The position numbers and the translations under genes are program-made. From NCBI GenBank assembly GCA_903929925.1, contig CAIYWO010000339.1, forward strand, positions 1 through 14,928: a DNA stretch of 14,928 nt. Reading direction: 5' to 3'. The stretch comes from an uncultured beta proteobacterium (GTDB taxonomy: Bacteria > Pseudomonadota > Gammaproteobacteria > Burkholderiales > Burkholderiaceae_B). Of this stretch, positions 14,694 through 14,928 are shown one piece after another (within the stretch, counting starts at the first letter, position 1; each line of letters starts with the position of its first letter). A model generated the notes under the pieces. It was not told the DNA's origin and did not search any database. It saw only the letters and a list, made by a program, of their open reading frames with translations.

Positions 14694-14928
14694 ATGACCA
14701 AGCCACGGCTCACGGGGCGAGAAGTGCAATGCCTGGAGTGGGTATCCAAAGGCAAAACCAGTTGGGAGACCGGGCTCATTCTTGGGCTGACCGAACGCAC
14801 AGTGAATTTTCATCTGCGTAATGCCTGCGCCAAGCTCAAAGTCTATGGACGGCAAGCTGGTGTAGCGCAAGCGCTGCGACTTGGTCTGCTTGACGCGCCA
14901 TATCGTGCAGAGCATCCTGAGCTTGTCA
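14694..14928 (+). CDS. LuxR-type helix-turn-helix regulator, HTH at the N-terminus, 3' end cut
   Basis: Predicted transcription regulator consisting, as far as seen, of a LuxR/GerE DNA-binding domain alone. Of 78 visible residues, 6-66 form the domain: LTGREVQCLEWVSKGKT, then GLILGLTERTVNFHLRNA with the recognition helix, then AKLKVYGRQAGVAQALRLGLL. Glu10, Leu14 and Gly20 are spaced like the three domain residues nearly invariant in quorum-sensing LuxR proteins (TraR Glu178, Leu182, Gly188). The start is set by GGGGAG upstream; an in-frame TTG lies one codon before it and a GTG at 14676. The same frame is open back to 14562 without a good start, leaving no room for an autoinducer-binding or receiver domain before the HTH. 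No stop is reached by base 14928. Its target is unknown; divergence from metX makes that operon a candidate. Confidence 0.85.
   Translation, partial: MTKPRLTGREVQCLEWVSKGKTSWETGLILGLTERTVNFHLRNACAKLKVYGRQAGVAQALRLGLLDAPYRAEHPELV

Noticed and set aside
14655..14915. 86-codon minus-strand frame
   Set aside because: Antisense shadow of the LuxR-type domain, with no motif of its own.
1..14928. Mobile element, CRISPR, defence or biosynthetic system
   Set aside because: All bases are accounted for by conserved housekeeping genes and short gaps; no transposase, integrase, direct-repeat array or unfamiliar gene cluster was seen.

Overview
The window reads as an ordinary chromosomal segment of a betaproteobacterium, most likely of the order Burkholderiales and possibly Alcaligenaceae. 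That placement is an inference from protein character, moderate GC content (mid-fifties percent by eye) and gene neighbourhood: mreBCD-mrdA-rodA, gatCAB, pyrE, an exonuclease III gene and metXW-ampG. It was not tested by any search. Genes are densely packed with many 1-4 bp start/stop overlaps. I see no tRNA, rRNA, CRISPR array, insertion sequence, phage gene or integration scar, and no gene-free stretch longer than about 200 bp.

Layout. (1) 1-750, plus strand: the 3' two thirds of mutY, the A/G mismatch adenine glycosylase, cut by the window edge. (2) 743-6389, minus strand: the rod-shape operon mreB-mreC-mreD-mrdA(PBP2)-rodA, which builds the lateral-wall elongation machine. (3) 6539-9838, plus strand: gatC-gatA-gatB, the tRNA-dependent amidotransferase, divergent from mreB across a 149 bp AT-rich gap. 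(4) 9844-10518, minus strand: pyrE, tail to tail with gatB. (5) 10582-11373, plus strand: an exonuclease III family gene with a TTG start. (6) 11396-14495, minus strand: metX-metW-ampG, joined by two ATGA overlaps. (7) 14694 to the right edge, plus strand: a LuxR-type helix-turn-helix gene without room for a sensor domain, divergent from metX and cut by the window edge.

How they work together. MreB filaments, MreC, MreD, the RodA glycan polymerase and the PBP2 transpeptidase form the elongasome. AmpG imports the muropeptides that wall turnover releases, although it sits in the methionine operon. MetX (homoserine acylation) and MetW support methionine synthesis. GatCAB makes Asn-tRNA and/or Gln-tRNA by transamidation. 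PyrE is a pyrimidine step. MutY and the exonuclease III homologue both belong to base-excision repair.

I found no convincing undescribed system. The points most worth a second look are the orphan LuxR helix-turn-helix gene beside metX, a perfect GGGTTAA/TTAACCC inverted repeat just before gatC, structured leader sequence ahead of metX, an in-frame A AAA AAC heptamer at the start of mrdA, and the link between ampG and metXW. All scores are modest because each rests on sequence inspection alone.
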